Position numbers and translations under genes: made by a program
Notes under the pieces: model-generated
The model's database searches: none
What the model was told of the DNA's origin: nothing
What the model saw: only the letters and a program-made list of their open reading frames with translations
Shown: piece by piece, positions 26,487 through 37,300 of the stretch
How the letters are laid out: each line of letters begins with the position of its first letter
How positions within the stretch are numbered: position 1 is the first letter of the stretch
Assembly: GCF_009857445.1 (NCBI RefSeq)
Contig: NZ_WWCN01000028.1
Coordinates: 1 to 46,688 of the forward strand
DNA length: 46,688 bases
Origin: Duganella flavida
GTDB lineage: Bacteria > Pseudomonadota > Gammaproteobacteria > Burkholderiales > Burkholderiaceae_D
Direction of reading: 5' to 3'

Positions 26487-28613
26487 TTATTTTTCAGTTA
26501 AGCCACGGCGTTCCAGCAGCGGTTCGATCTTGGCGTCGCGGCCGCGGAAGTTGCGGTACATCTGCATCGCGTCCAGCGTGCCGCCTTTCGACAGCAGCAT
26601 CTTGCGGAAGTAGTCGCCGTTCTTGCGCAGCATGCCGCCGTTTTCGATGAACCATTCCACCGCATCGGCATCCAGCTTCTCGGCCCACACGTAACCGTAG
26701 TAGCCGGCCGAGTAGCCGCCCGCGAAGGTGTGCGAGAAGTAGGTGGTGCGGTAGCGCGGCGGCACCGGCGCGTAGTCGATGCCGGCGTCCTTCAGCGCAG
26801 CAGCTTCGAAGCCCAGTACATCGGTCGGAATCTGGTTCACGCCCAGCTGGTGCCATTTCTGGTCCAGGATAGACGCGGCCAGGTACTCGGTGGTGCGGAA
26901 GCCTTCGTTGAATTTCTTCGACGCGATCACCTTGTCCAGCAGTTCCTTCGGCATCGGCGCGCCGGTCTGGTAGTGCTTGGCGTAGTTGGCCAGCACTTCA
27001 GGCCATACCGACCACATTTCGTTGACCTGCGATGGGAACTCGACGTAGTCGCGCGGCACGCGGGTGCCGGCAAAGCGTGGGTACTTCACGTTCGAGAACA
27101 TGCCGTGCAGCGCGTGGCCGAACTCGTGGAACATGGTACGCAGCTCGTCGTAGGTCAGCAGGGTTGGCTCGCCGTCGTTCGGCTTAGGAATGTTGAGGTG
27201 ATTCGCCACCACAGGGCGGGTGCCCATCAGCGACGATTGCGACATGTAGGCATTCATCCATGCGCCACCGCGCTTGTTGGAGCGGGCGTAGAAGTCGGCA
27301 ATGAAGATAGCCAGCTGTTTGCCATCGGCGTCAAACACGTCGAACACGCGCACGTCCGGGTTGTACACCGGCAGGTCCTTGCGCTCTTTGAACGACAGGC
27401 CGTAGACCTTGTTCGCGGCGAAGAACACGCCGTTGGTCAGCACGTTATTCAGTTCGAAGTACGGACGCAGTTCGTTGGCGTCAAAATTGAAACGCTCGGC
27501 CTTCACCTTATCGCTGTAAATGGCCCAGTCTTGCGCGGCCAGTTGGAAACCGCCGTTTTCCTTGTCGATCGCTTGCTGGATCTCGGCGCCTTCTTTCTTG
27601 GCGTTGGCGACGGCAGGGCGGGTCAGTTCGGCCAGGATTTTGTTGACGGCGTCGGTATCGTGCGCGGTCTGGTCGGCCAGTGCGTAGGCGGCGTAGTTAG
27701 GATAGCCCATCAGCGCGGCCTTCTCGGCACGCAGCTTGACCAGCGACAGCACCACTTGGGTGTTATCGAATTTGCCGCCGTGGCTACCGCGCGCCAACGA
27801 CAGTGCCATCAGCTTCTCACGCACTGCGCGGTTGGTCAGCACTTCCAGGCTGGCCTGGCCGGTGGTATTCACCACCGGGATCAGGAACTTGCCATCCATG
27901 CCTTTGGCGGTAGCGGCTTTGGCAGCGGCGGCGATGGCTTTGTCCGACATGCCGGCCAGTTCTTCGCGGGTGTCAACCACCAAGGCCGAGGCGTTGGCTT
28001 CTTCCAGCACGTTTTGCGCGAAGGTGGTTTGCAGCTTGGCCAGTTCGCCGTTCATGGTTTTCAGCTTGGCTTTGTCGACATCCGACAGCTGGGCGCCGGC
28101 GCGCACGAAGTCAGTGTTGTAACGCTCCAGCAGGTATTTCGATTCTGCGTCGAGATGCAGCTTATCGCGCTTTTCGTACAGCGATTTGATGCGCGCATAC
28201 AGCTTGCCGTTCAGGCGGATCGCATCGCTGTGTGCTGCCAGTTTCGGCGACAGATCGCGCTCCAGCGCCTTGAAGGTGTCGTTGGTGTTGGCGCCGGACA
28301 GGTTACCGAACACGCTAGATACGCGCGACAGCAGCTGGCCCGATTTCTCCATCGCCACAATGGTGTTGTCGAAGGTAGCAGGCTTTTTGTTATTGGCGAT
28401 GGCTTCGATTTCGGCAGCTTGCTGGCGCATGCCTTCTTCAAACGCTGGCGCGTAGTCTTCGTTCTGGATTTTGTCGAACGCCGGGTAGCCGAACGGCAGG
28501 GTGCTCGGTTTGGCAAACGGGTTCGATGCAGGCAGCAGCGACGCAGGCTCCGCGTGTGCGATGCTGAACACGGCGGCCACGCTAGCGGCGATGATGATGT
28601 TGGTGCGATTCAT
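26487..28613 (-). CDS. M3 family peptidyl-dipeptidase (Dcp-like), first copy
   Basis: A 708-residue zinc metallopeptidase of the M3 family, cutting short peptides. A Sec signal (about 1-21, ending AHA) points to the periplasm, unlike the cytoplasmic E. coli enzymes. The active site HEFGHALHGMF (about 494-504) supplies two His and Glu, with further conserved SQVNEMW. The C-terminus matches the Dcp subgroup (GYSAGYYGYVWAEKLD). The ATG has AAGGAT upstream. A close paralogue lies immediately upstream at 28640 on the same strand, indicating tandem duplication. Confidence 0.92.
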   Translation of the reverse strand: MNRTNIIIAASVAAVFSIAHAEPASLLPASNPFAKPSTLPFGYPAFDKIQNEDYAPAFEEGMRQQAAEIEAIANNKKPATFDNTIVAMEKSGQLLSRVSSVFGNLSGANTNDTFKALERDLSPKLAAHSDAIRLNGKLYARIKSLYEKRDKLHLDAESKYLLERYNTDFVRAGAQLSDVDKAKLKTMNGELAKLQTTFAQNVLEEANASALVVDTREELAGMSDKAIAAAAKAATAKGMDGKFLIPVVNTTGQASLEVLTNRAVREKLMALSLARGSHGGKFDNTQVVLSLVKLRAEKAALMGYPNYAAYALADQTAHDTDAVNKILAELTRPAVANAKKEGAEIQQAIDKENGGFQLAAQDWAIYSDKVKAERFNFDANELRPYFELNNVLTNGVFFAANKVYGLSFKERKDLPVYNPDVRVFDVFDADGKQLAIFIADFYARSNKRGGAWMNAYMSQSSLMGTRPVVANHLNIPKPNDGEPTLLTYDELRTMFHEFGHALHGMFSNVKYPRFAGTRVPRDYVEFPSQVNEMWSVWPEVLANYAKHYQTGAPMPKELLDKVIASKKFNEGFRTTEYLAASILDQKWHQLGVNQIPTDVLGFEAAALKDAGIDYAPVPPRYRTTYFSHTFAGGYSAGYYGYVWAEKLDADAVEWFIENGGMLRKNGDYFRKMLLSKGGTLDAMQMYRNFRGRDAKIEPLLERRGLTEK

Positions 28614-28639
28614 GCAGTTATCCTTATAAACTATTTATA

Positions 28640-30775
28640 TTATTTCGCATTCAGGCCGCGGCGTTCCAGCAGCGGTTCGATCACAGGATCGCGGCCACGG
28701 AAGTTGCGGAACAAATTCATGGCATCATCGGTACCGCCGCGCGACAGCAGCTTGGCGCGGAACCAGTCACCGTTCTTGCGTTGCAGGCCGCCGTTTTCCT
28801 TGAACCATTCAACGGTGTCGGCATCCAGCTTTTCCGACCACAGATAGGCGTAGTAGCCAGCCGAGTAACCGCCCGAGAAACTATGCGAGAAGTAGGTGGT
28901 GCGGTAGCGCGGTGGCACCGGTGCAAAGTCCACGCCCATCTCTTTCAGCGATTGCGCTTCGAAGCCCAATACGTCGGTCGGGATTTGCGCAGGCGTCAGC
29001 TGGTGCCAGCGCTGGTCCAGCAGCGAAGCAGCCAGGTACTCAGTGGTCATGAAGCCATGGTTGAATTTCTTCGATGCGATCACTTTGTCCAGCAGTTCTT
29101 TCGGCATCGGCGCGCCGGTCTTGTAATGCTTGGCGTAGTTGGAAAGAACCTCAGGCCATACAGCCCACATCTCATTCACTTGCGATGGGTACTCAACGAA
29201 ATCGCGCGGCACGCTGGTGCCGGAGAAGCGCGGGTACTTCACATTGGAGAACATGCCATGCAGCGCGTGACCGAATTCGTGGAAGGCGGTCTTCACTTCA
29301 TCGTAAGTCAGCAGGGTAGGCTCGCCGGCTGGCGGCTTCGGAATATTCAGGTGATTCGCCACCACCGAGTGAGTACCCAGCAGCGACGATTGCGAGATGT
29401 ACTCGTTCATCCATGCGCCGCCTTGCTTGTTGGAGCGGGCGTACATGTCGGCGATGAAGATGGCCAGCTGCTTGCCATCGGCATCGAATACGTCGAACAC
29501 GCGCACGTCCGGGTTGTAGACCGGCAGATCCTTGCGCTCCTTGAATGACAGGCCATACAGCTTGTTCGCTGCGTAGAACACGCCGTTGGTCAGCACGTTG
29601 TTCAATTCGAAGTAAGGCTTGAGCTGATTCTCGTCGAAGGCGAAGCGCTGCGCGCGTACCTTGTCGGTGTAGTAGGCCCAGTCGGCGGCGCCGATCTGGA
29701 AGCCGCCTTTTTCTGCATCGACCACGGCTTGCAGGTCGGCCGCTTCTTTCTTGGCGTTGTTGACTGCCGGCTTGGCCAGCTCGCCCAGCAGCTTGTTGAC
29801 CGACGCGGTGTCGTGCGCGGTCTGGTCTTCCAGCGAGTAGGCGGCGAAGTTGGCGTAGCCCAGCAGCGTGGCCTTGTCGGCGCGGGCTTTGGCGATCTTG
29901 ATCACCAGTTCGCGGCTGTCGAATTCACCGCCACGGCTGCCGCGCGACAGCGACAATGCCATCAGCTTTTCGCGGGTGGCGCGGTTGGTCAGTTCGGCCA
30001 ATGGCGGCTGGCCGCTGGTGTTGACCACGGCGACCAGGAATTTTCCGTCCTGGCCTTTGGCCTTGGCGGCTGCAGCGGCGGCGTCAATGGCGGCGGCGCT
30101 CATGCCGGCCAGTTCTTCACGCGTATCGACTACCAGCGACGAGGCGTTGGTTTCCTTCAGTACGTTCTGGGTGAAAGCGGTTTGCAGCTTGGCGATGTCG
30201 CCGTTAATGACTTTCAGCTTGTCCTTGTCGGCCGCCGACAGATTGGCGCCGGCGCGGATGAAGTCCGTGTGATAGCGTTCCAGCAGGTGCTTGGATTCCG
30301 CATCCAGTTTCAGCGAGTCGCGCTTTTCGTACAGCGATTTCACACGCGCCCACAGTCGCGGATTCAGGAAGATGGCGTCGTTGTGCGCAGCCAGCTTGGG
30401 CGACATTTCGCTGTCAACGGCGTCCAGCTTGTCGTTGGTGTTGGCGCCTTGCAGATTGTAGAAAATGGTCTGCACGCGGGTCAGCAGCGCGCCCGATTTT
30501 TCCATCGCCACGATGGTGTTTTCAAACGTCGGCATCGAGCGGGCGTTGACGATGGCGTCCACTTCCTTCAACTGCTGGCGCATGCCTTCGTTGAAGGCCG
30601 GGACGAAATGCTCGTCCTTGATCTTGTCGAATGCTGGATAGTGGAACGGCAAGGTGCTGGCGGTCGCCAGTGGATTGCCGGCCAACGCCGGAGCGACGGC
30701 AGGCGCCGCCAGGACGGTTTGCGAAAACGCCACGCCTACGGCAGCGGCAATGACAAGCATGTGAGGACGGGTCAT
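28640..30775 (-). CDS. M3 family peptidyl-dipeptidase (Dcp-like), second copy
   Basis: A 711-residue paralogue of the gene 26 bp downstream, with the same signal-peptide layout, HEFGHALHGMF zinc motif, SQVNEMW and GYSAGYYAYLWSEKLD. Much of the sequence is shared, with clear divergence in the N-terminal half, so the duplication is old enough to have diverged but still collinear. The start MTRPHMLVIAAAVG at 30775 gives a normal signal peptide and has GAAAGAAG upstream; the frame upstream of it is unlikely to be translated. Likely co-transcribed with the first copy. Confidence 0.92.
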   Translation of the reverse strand: MTRPHMLVIAAAVGVAFSQTVLAAPAVAPALAGNPLATASTLPFHYPAFDKIKDEHFVPAFNEGMRQQLKEVDAIVNARSMPTFENTIVAMEKSGALLTRVQTIFYNLQGANTNDKLDAVDSEMSPKLAAHNDAIFLNPRLWARVKSLYEKRDSLKLDAESKHLLERYHTDFIRAGANLSAADKDKLKVINGDIAKLQTAFTQNVLKETNASSLVVDTREELAGMSAAAIDAAAAAAKAKGQDGKFLVAVVNTSGQPPLAELTNRATREKLMALSLSRGSRGGEFDSRELVIKIAKARADKATLLGYANFAAYSLEDQTAHDTASVNKLLGELAKPAVNNAKKEAADLQAVVDAEKGGFQIGAADWAYYTDKVRAQRFAFDENQLKPYFELNNVLTNGVFYAANKLYGLSFKERKDLPVYNPDVRVFDVFDADGKQLAIFIADMYARSNKQGGAWMNEYISQSSLLGTHSVVANHLNIPKPPAGEPTLLTYDEVKTAFHEFGHALHGMFSNVKYPRFSGTSVPRDFVEYPSQVNEMWAVWPEVLSNYAKHYKTGAPMPKELLDKVIASKKFNHGFMTTEYLAASLLDQRWHQLTPAQIPTDVLGFEAQSLKEMGVDFAPVPPRYRTTYFSHSFSGGYSAGYYAYLWSEKLDADTVEWFKENGGLQRKNGDWFRAKLLSRGGTDDAMNLFRNFRGRDPVIEPLLERRGLNAK

Positions 30776-30994
30776 GGGCTTCTTTCTCAAGTACAGGAAA
30801 AATGCTGGCGCGTGACAAGGCGCAGCATAGAAGCCAACGATCATATCAGGGGAATTACGCACGAGTCACCCGTAAAACGTGCTGCACTGCAATTGATTGG
30901 AAAGCGCTGTCGTTTTCCAAACATTGCTTGGTGAAACGGGTATTTGAGCGGGGGATACTGAACAAGTTGTCAGTTTCGCCGAGGAAATAGAAGG

Positions 30995-31014
30995 CCGCCG
31001 GCCGCAGCCGGCGG
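30995..31014 (-). terminator. Hairpin after the PEP-CTERM metalloprotease
   Basis: A perfect 8-bp GC stem CCGCCGGC/GCCGGCGG with a 4-nt loop, 12 bp after the stop. On the minus strand it is followed by CCTTCTATTTCC, an imperfect T-rich stretch, so it is a probable terminator. Confidence 0.6.
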
Positions 31015-31025
31015 TTGCACCTGGG

Positions 31026-32117
31026 TTAAGGGCGTTGCAGCGAACTACGGGTACTACGGTTGCGCCGGGACGTCCATCCCAGCAATCCGAGGCCGGCCAG
31101 CAGCATGGCCCAGGCGCCTGGTTCGGGCACCGGCGTGGCCAAGTCCCAGCCGATGGCGTCCATGGCAGCCAGGTCGCGGTTGCTGGCGTCGTAGAACTCG
31201 CCGTCGCCGACGAAAGGACGCATCAGGTTGACCTGGTCCGGGCTGAAGTGGCTGGCTTGCCAGCCGTTGCCATGCTCCGTGCCGGTGGAGAAGGCGGCAA
31301 TTTTGCTCATGCCGCCGTCGACAGAGAAATACGGCTTACCGCCCACCCGCACATCGGCCACGCCGGCAGCGGAATAGCGGAACAGGTCGAGCGGCTCATA
31401 CCACCAGTCGCCTTCGAAGCGGTCGGCGGTGTTACTGAGGCCGCAGGCCGAGCCGTTGCGCGGGGCCATGCAGTAATCGATATCGTCCACGCCGGAAGTG
31501 AAGCCCAGCGCATGGCCGATTTCATGCTCGGCCACGGTGATGAAGTCGATCTTGTCGGCGGGCACGCCGCCGGTCCGGGTGTAGACAAAATCGCCGGCAT
31601 AGGCGTTGGCGAACACGATGCTGGCGTCCGGCGCGGCGGTACTGGTGCCGATGGCAAAGCCCATCGCCTTAGCGTTGGCAGTGGTCATGCCGAGGTAGCG
31701 GTTGTTGAACGAGTTGTCATTGTCGAAGCGCGAACTGCCATCGCCCTGCGTGGCCATAAAGGACAGCGCCGGTCCGCTCTGCATATGCGCCATGGCCGTG
31801 GCGTCCAGCGACGAGGTGGCGTCGGCGCTGAGTGCACTGTGGATATTGCTGTAGCTGGTGGAGACGAAGCTAGAGCCGGTACTGCCCAGGATATTCGGGC
31901 CGAGATTGTTAAAACCTATGTCGAGATAGACCGTGACCGGGTCGCTCAGCTTGCCAGACCAGTAATTGGCGGCGGTCTGGAATGCATGCAGCTGCGCGCC
32001 GCTCATGCCGCCGCTGGACACGTCATTCAACACAAAGGTAAGAGCGTGCGCCGCAGGCGCGAGAAAGGCGAGACTAAGCGAGGCCGCCAGCAGCGGACGC
32101 CGGATTGACTGCTTCAT
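31026..32117 (-). CDS. PEP-CTERM metalloprotease (NF038122-like)
   Basis: A 363-residue exported protease. A signal peptide (to about 25, ending AHA) is followed by a metzincin-like zinc motif HEIGHALGFTSGVDD (about 196-210), the HExxHxxGxxxGxxD form. The C-terminus has a PEP-CTERM sorting signal: VPEPGAWAMLLAGLGLLGW, then basic residues. Exosortase is expected to process it to the cell surface or outside. The family is typical of Oxalobacteraceae secreted proteases. It is the last complete core gene before the element 2 boundary. Confidence 0.9.
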   Translation of the reverse strand: MKQSIRRPLLAASLSLAFLAPAAHALTFVLNDVSSGGMSGAQLHAFQTAANYWSGKLSDPVTVYLDIGFNNLGPNILGSTGSSFVSTSYSNIHSALSADATSSLDATAMAHMQSGPALSFMATQGDGSSRFDNDNSFNNRYLGMTTANAKAMGFAIGTSTAAPDASIVFANAYAGDFVYTRTGGVPADKIDFITVAEHEIGHALGFTSGVDDIDYCMAPRNGSACGLSNTADRFEGDWWYEPLDLFRYSAAGVADVRVGGKPYFSVDGGMSKIAAFSTGTEHGNGWQASHFSPDQVNLMRPFVGDGEFYDASNRDLAAMDAIGWDLATPVPEPGAWAMLLAGLGLLGWTSRRNRSTRSSLQRP

Positions 32118-32230
32118 GGTACTTCCCCTCTGGAGTTATTATTTTTCCCAGTGAAACAGATAGATTGTGTGAGTATTGGTTTTGAAAGTCTAAGTGATAA
32201 TTTCTATGCGACTTTCCAGCAACAACTCAC

Positions 32231-32746
32231 TCACGACTTGTAACGTGATTCTATCCGGCGGTCGGGGAGGAACCAGATGATGGCGACCAATACGTAGACG
32301 GCAAAGCCCAGCATCGGCCAGCCGCAGGAGGCGGCCACGCCTATCAGGTACAGCAACATGGAAATCTTGCCCTTGCGGTCACTGCCGACGGCATCCTTCA
32401 GGGCATCATTATTGGCTTCGAGGCAGCGCACCAGCATCAGGTAGGCGACGCTGCACATGAACAGCACGAAGCCATAGCACGCGACCGGCACCGCCGAGAA
32501 ATGGTTCTCGCCCATCCAGCCAGTGACAAACGGTATCAGCGACAGCCAGAACAGGAAATGCAAATTACCCCACAGCGCCCCGCCGGTAATGCGCGACACC
32601 ACGTGCATGAGGTGATGATGATTATTCCAATATATTCCAACGTAGACAAAGCTCAGCACATAGCTGAGGAACACCGGGAACAAAGGCAGCAAAGCCTCCA
32701 CACTATCGCCATGCGGCACCTTCAGTTCCAACACCATGATGGTTAT
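32231..32746 (-). pseudogene. TMEM175-type (DUF1211) channel gene, 5-prime end removed by element 2
   Basis: The remaining frame begins ITIMVLELKVPHGD and runs through the other helices to the ending LPDRRIESRYKS. It lacks the first 18 residues present in the intact element copy (38499-39059), which contain the FSD signature of helix 1. This helix lines the potassium pore in bacterial TMEM175 channels. An ATG inside element DNA (32767) opens the frame with foreign residues MYRNLGG, so a product without the FSD motif might be made but should not be a normal channel. The missing 5-prime end and promoter should be at the far end of element 2, off-window. Confidence 0.88.
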
Positions 32747-32875
32747 TCCCCCCAAATTCCGATACATACTTTCTAGCCTAACCAGAATTCATTATCAGCT
32801 ACCACAAAGTTCCGCCATTCGCAAGACAGATGGTCGCGTTGCATAACACCATATTCCTGAATAAATTACATAGTT

Positions 32876-32890
32876 CGCATCACTGATGCG
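32876..32890. promoter_or_regulatory. Inverted repeat before the element 2 recombinase operon
   Basis: CGCATC-ACT-GATGCG, a perfect 6-bp inverted repeat 30 bp before the probable gmtY start. It could be an operator or a recombinase-binding site close to the element end. Confidence 0.4.
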
Positions 32891-32920
32891 TGTCAAACAA
32901 TGTATGCCCCTGGAGTTGGA

Positions 32921-34303
32921 ATGCAGTTAACCAAGGCTAAAGGCCGCGTAATAGTAGATAACACCGGTGCGATAGCAAAAATCCCTGTGTTACTTACAGA
33001 GGAAGGCCCGTTAAGGCCACTACTTGACTATTGCTTATCAATAAAAAATATACGGAGCTCATCGTGGATGAACAAATTACTCGCAGCTGTTACATTGTTT
33101 TCAGAATATTTTGAGAAAAATGTGACCGAAGAGGATTTATCTGATGGGAAATTGCCTCATTGGAAAATTTTCAGTAATTTTTCAAATGCTTTATCGGTCG
33201 GCACATTTGATTTAAACACGGGCCTAGATCCGAGTTATCTTTGTTGGTCGCCACGTGATCATCAAAGTCAAAGGCACGTGATACTGTTACTAACGGATTT
33301 CTTTGAATGGATGAGCAACACTTATCCAGAAGTTTCTAATTTCAACCCAAAATTCACCGGTGGACTTTACGAAATTAAAATGAAGAAGATTGCGTATGAA
33401 TTTAGAAGATCACGAGCATTCTTAGGGCATTTATGGGACGATAATCCAAAGGAAGAGATACCTCTCACCTCCCCTATAAATCCAGGTACTTGTGAAACAG
33501 GCACGTCCTACGAATTCCCTGATGAAAAATTCGAAGAATTAATTTTTAAGGGTTTTAAATATGCGGGGAAATATAACTACAGAGATATATTAATCACACT
33601 TTTGCTTCATGGTGCAGGATTTCGGTCATGTGAACCGTTTCATTTGTTCGTAGAAGACGTTAACAATAACCCTAACGATCCTACGAGCTCGCTAGTTTGC
33701 ATACATCATCCTCAATTTGGTTCGGCACCGGCAATGGCTGAAGCACTGGCAACCGAGAAACCATTTGTGAACCGTCAAGCGTATCTGGCACATTACTGGG
33801 GAATGCTGCCGCGCAATAGGATAGGCTCAGATTACCCAGCGGGTTGGAAGAATCCAAAGTTGGACGAAAAACACTACATGCGTGCCTATTGGTACTCGCC
33901 AGAATATGGTCAGTGGTTCAAACAGTTTTGGGACTTGTATATGCTCCAATTAGCTTCAATTGAGCGCCACCATCCTTTCGCCTTTGTAAATATAAATCGC
34001 GACCCGATAGGGCAAGTCTACAGCTTGGAAAATTATTATTCTTCGCATGAATCCGCAGTGCGTCGAATAGGATTGCCATACGGCAAACAACATGGGACCA
34101 CTGCCCATGGGCACCGGCATAGCTACGGGCGTAGACTACGTAGAGCAGGATTTGATCCTCTTTTTATTCAAAAATTTATGCATCATAAATCAGTTGAGAG
34201 CCAGAAAATCTACACTGAACCATCAACTGAGGAGGCATTGGAGATGCTAGAAATGGTTTCGAAGAGGCAGCAATCATTTATCCTTCTGGGCGATGCAAAA
34301 TAA
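32921..34303 (+). CDS. gmtY: GmtY-like tyrosine recombinase
   Basis: A 460-residue tyrosine recombinase. The opening, KAKGRVIVDNTGAIAKIPVLLTEEGPL split over residues 3-30, is like recombinases of gamma-mobile-trio (GMT) islands. Box I is HGAGFRSCEP (Arg about 237), box II HGHRHSYG (His-x-x-Arg about 396-399), then MHHKSVESQKIY with the nucleophile Tyr (about 431). The start ATG at 32921 has TGGAG directly upstream; an ATG at 32900 is possible. It is followed with no gap by the gmtZ-like gene. The recombinase assignment is secure; the GMT name rests on gene order and family recall. Confidence 0.82.
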   Translation: MQLTKAKGRVIVDNTGAIAKIPVLLTEEGPLRPLLDYCLSIKNIRSSSWMNKLLAAVTLFSEYFEKNVTEEDLSDGKLPHWKIFSNFSNALSVGTFDLNTGLDPSYLCWSPRDHQSQRHVILLLTDFFEWMSNTYPEVSNFNPKFTGGLYEIKMKKIAYEFRRSRAFLGHLWDDNPKEEIPLTSPINPGTCETGTSYEFPDEKFEELIFKGFKYAGKYNYRDILITLLLHGAGFRSCEPFHLFVEDVNNNPNDPTSSLVCIHHPQFGSAPAMAEALATEKPFVNRQAYLAHYWGMLPRNRIGSDYPAGWKNPKLDEKHYMRAYWYSPEYGQWFKQFWDLYMLQLASIERHHPFAFVNINRDPIGQVYSLENYYSSHESAVRRIGLPYGKQHGTTAHGHRHSYGRRLRRAGFDPLFIQKFMHHKSVESQKIYTEPSTEEALEMLEMVSKRQQSFILLGDAK

Positions 34304-37300
34304 ATGAAGAGGAATAATTTATATACCCCACCATATTCCGATGAAACGAGAAGAGAAGCAATTTCTAGAGTTGCAAGCGGCGAACCCAAACGTTCCGTTT
34401 CAATAAGTCTCAATTTAGCTAAGCACACTGTTGGCATATGGACTTCCGATATTAGAAGACACGTAAATGTTTCTGAAGAATTAAAACAGAAAGCGATAGA
34501 TCTAATAAAATCTGGAGAACCAAAGAAAAAAGTTTCTCTCAAGCTTGGTATCTCAAGAAGCACGATAACCCGATGGACGTCCGACATTGTCCTAAAAACC
34601 AACTATTCCGCTGAAACGGTCAATAAAGCAAGAGAGCGAGCCAAGTCCGGGGTGTCAAAAAAACAGATTGCAAGAGAATTCGGGGTTTCCCTTGGCACCA
34701 TAAAGAACTGGACAAGCGACATAAAGATCGCGAACAGATTTAATGAAGATGAAAAAAACTTAGCGAAAAGACTCACCGAAGAGGGAAATGCAAAGGGAAC
34801 TGTCGCGAAAGAACTAGGCATGAGTAAAAGTACAGTAGAACGCCTTGCGGGGCACATCAACAACAACTCTCACGACATTACAATTAGGAGAGCACTTGTT
34901 TTACGGGTTCGAAATGGAGAATCTCTAGCCGCCGTTGCGCGAGAATTGAATGTTAGCTCTAATTGCTACTATCGCTGGGAAGCACAGTTTAATGACGTGC
35001 AGGATATTCCTTCAGAGGCCAGTATAGAGGAAATTCATCGACTGATTGAAGGCGGTATCGCCTTAAAAGATATTGCTAGTCAACACAAGATCTCTCTGCA
35101 ACAGCTCCGTGTATGGAAGCGAATAAGAGAAGGCAAAGAAGCCGTTATTCGGCAATTTTCCGAAGAGGAGCGTTCTGCTGCAGTATATAGAATTATAGCG
35201 GGTGAAAAGATAGCGACGGTGGCTAAAGATGTTGGTGCAGAAACTACCACCGTCCGGCTTTGGCTTAGACAAGCAGTGGAAAGTGGTGTCGTAATAAAAC
35301 CCGTAACACTGAGCAAGTCCGACGATTACGAGTTTTCTTGGATAGAAAAAGATTATCCAAGTGCCAAGGAATGGCGTGAATATATTGCAAATTGGTTCGC
35401 ACGAGAAAGTCGAGGTGTAGGCAGCAAGCTTACCGCATTAAAAAAATTTGTGCGATTCGTACATGAAAATTGCACAATGAAATCGCCATCAGAGTTCTTA
35501 AGCAGAAAAACTCAAAATCCGGACTTCTTCGAGCTTTTCTGCTCTGAAATAAAAGACGGCTTCAAGGTTAACAATATTATATATAATTTCTTGAATTCGG
35601 TCCTATTGGAAAACTATTCTGATGAAGATGACGGGCATTGGACTGTTACTCCCCTTTTTAAGAATCCCTTACAGCTACGATCAAGTGACAACTCAACTGA
35701 TTTAAGTGAAAGCGTCCGCGAGGTTCTTCCTTACTCCTATATTTTGGAACTGAGAAAAATGCTGGCTGAGGGGCCAGATTTCTGTGACTGGCAGTTCGCA
35801 CAAAATGCTTTAGGATTCGAAACCATAAAAGGTAGAAATTGTGCAAAAGATTGGTTTCCTGTCACTCCTGAACAAATCGACCGCAATGATCCCGATTGCG
35901 TTTGGCGCTTACGAGAAAGGAATAGCAAGTCACCTGTCTTAGAAATGTGGAGCCCCGTTCGATGGGTACTCGCGCTGACAAAACTACAAGTTCCAGCTAG
36001 AACAGGGCAACTTCGAATGAGTGACAGCGGTGAATCGGATGATTGGCGCTATGAAAATGGGAAATTCGTTCCGAATACCTCAGCTCTCGCCAAAAAATAT
36101 CCCAAAAAGACGTGGCAGATGGGAATATTTCGGCGAAAAAAAGTTAAAGAAGATGATTATGTTTCAATTCTTTACTTTAATACCAATAAAACTCACGACT
36201 CCCAAAAAAGCGGCTCCGATAAGGGCCAGGAATGCCCTTGGCCACAACTTGAGAGTTACACAGAAAATCCTTATTACTGGCTCGAGAAATTGCGAAATTG
36301 GCAGGAAAAATACAATCCCGTCAATGAACGCACACCATGGACTAAAATTCCAGCATCTCGCAGCATTGGTCCCAAAAGCCAGAAACAAGCCATGTCCTAT
36401 GCTCCATCATGTTTTCTTTTTCGAACTCCTGAAACCCCTAAACATGCCCATTTGCCTATTGGTTCTGGGGTATTGGACGTAGCATGGCAACGTCTTATGA
36501 AAGCATTTGAAGAAAAGTTAGAAAATGAAGAATCTAAACATCCTGATGGCAGTAAGATATTGCTTTTGAACCCCAAAAACCAGCGAACATTTTTCCCTCC
36601 ACATGGATTGCGCGTATCTCTAATAACATCAATGGTTATCGATGGTGAGATGCCACCTGAGCTAATGATGAAAATTGTTGGCCATTCACGTCTAATCATG
36701 ACTTTGTATTACACCAAACCCGGGGCAATTCATCTTCAAAATCTTCTCTTTGAGGCTAATAAGCGCGCAGAAGAGAAAAAAGAAGCATCTACGATACGTT
36801 TCTTAAAGGATGGGCAGATACGGGACGTTGAAAAAAATATTGTTTTCAACGCTGCGAGTTGGGCATCTGTAATTTCCGAGGATCCAACTATGCGCAATCC
36901 GGTCGGGTGGCAAATGCTACACGATGGAATTTGCTTCGCAGGTGGAAACACAAGTATGCTCGATGGTGATTCTAAACTGCCAGGATGTCATAACGGTGGC
37001 GCACTCATCAGCGAGGCACGGAAGGAATATGGACCAGTCCCGGGAGGTCCACGTAACTGTGGGCGATGCCGCTGGAAAGCTACGGGGCTTTATCATTTAC
37101 CTGCCCTGATAGCGACAGTCAATAACCAGCTATACCATTTGCACAGTGCGCAAGAGATTGCCGTGGCAAAGTCTTTTGTTATTTCTGATCTAAAAAAGGA
37201 ACGTGCTGCCTGCGATAACTCAAACACTCCATTTCTTCACGCAAAGATGCTTAAAGATGCAGAGCGGCTATATGACAATAAAATGGTCAAAATTTCTGAT

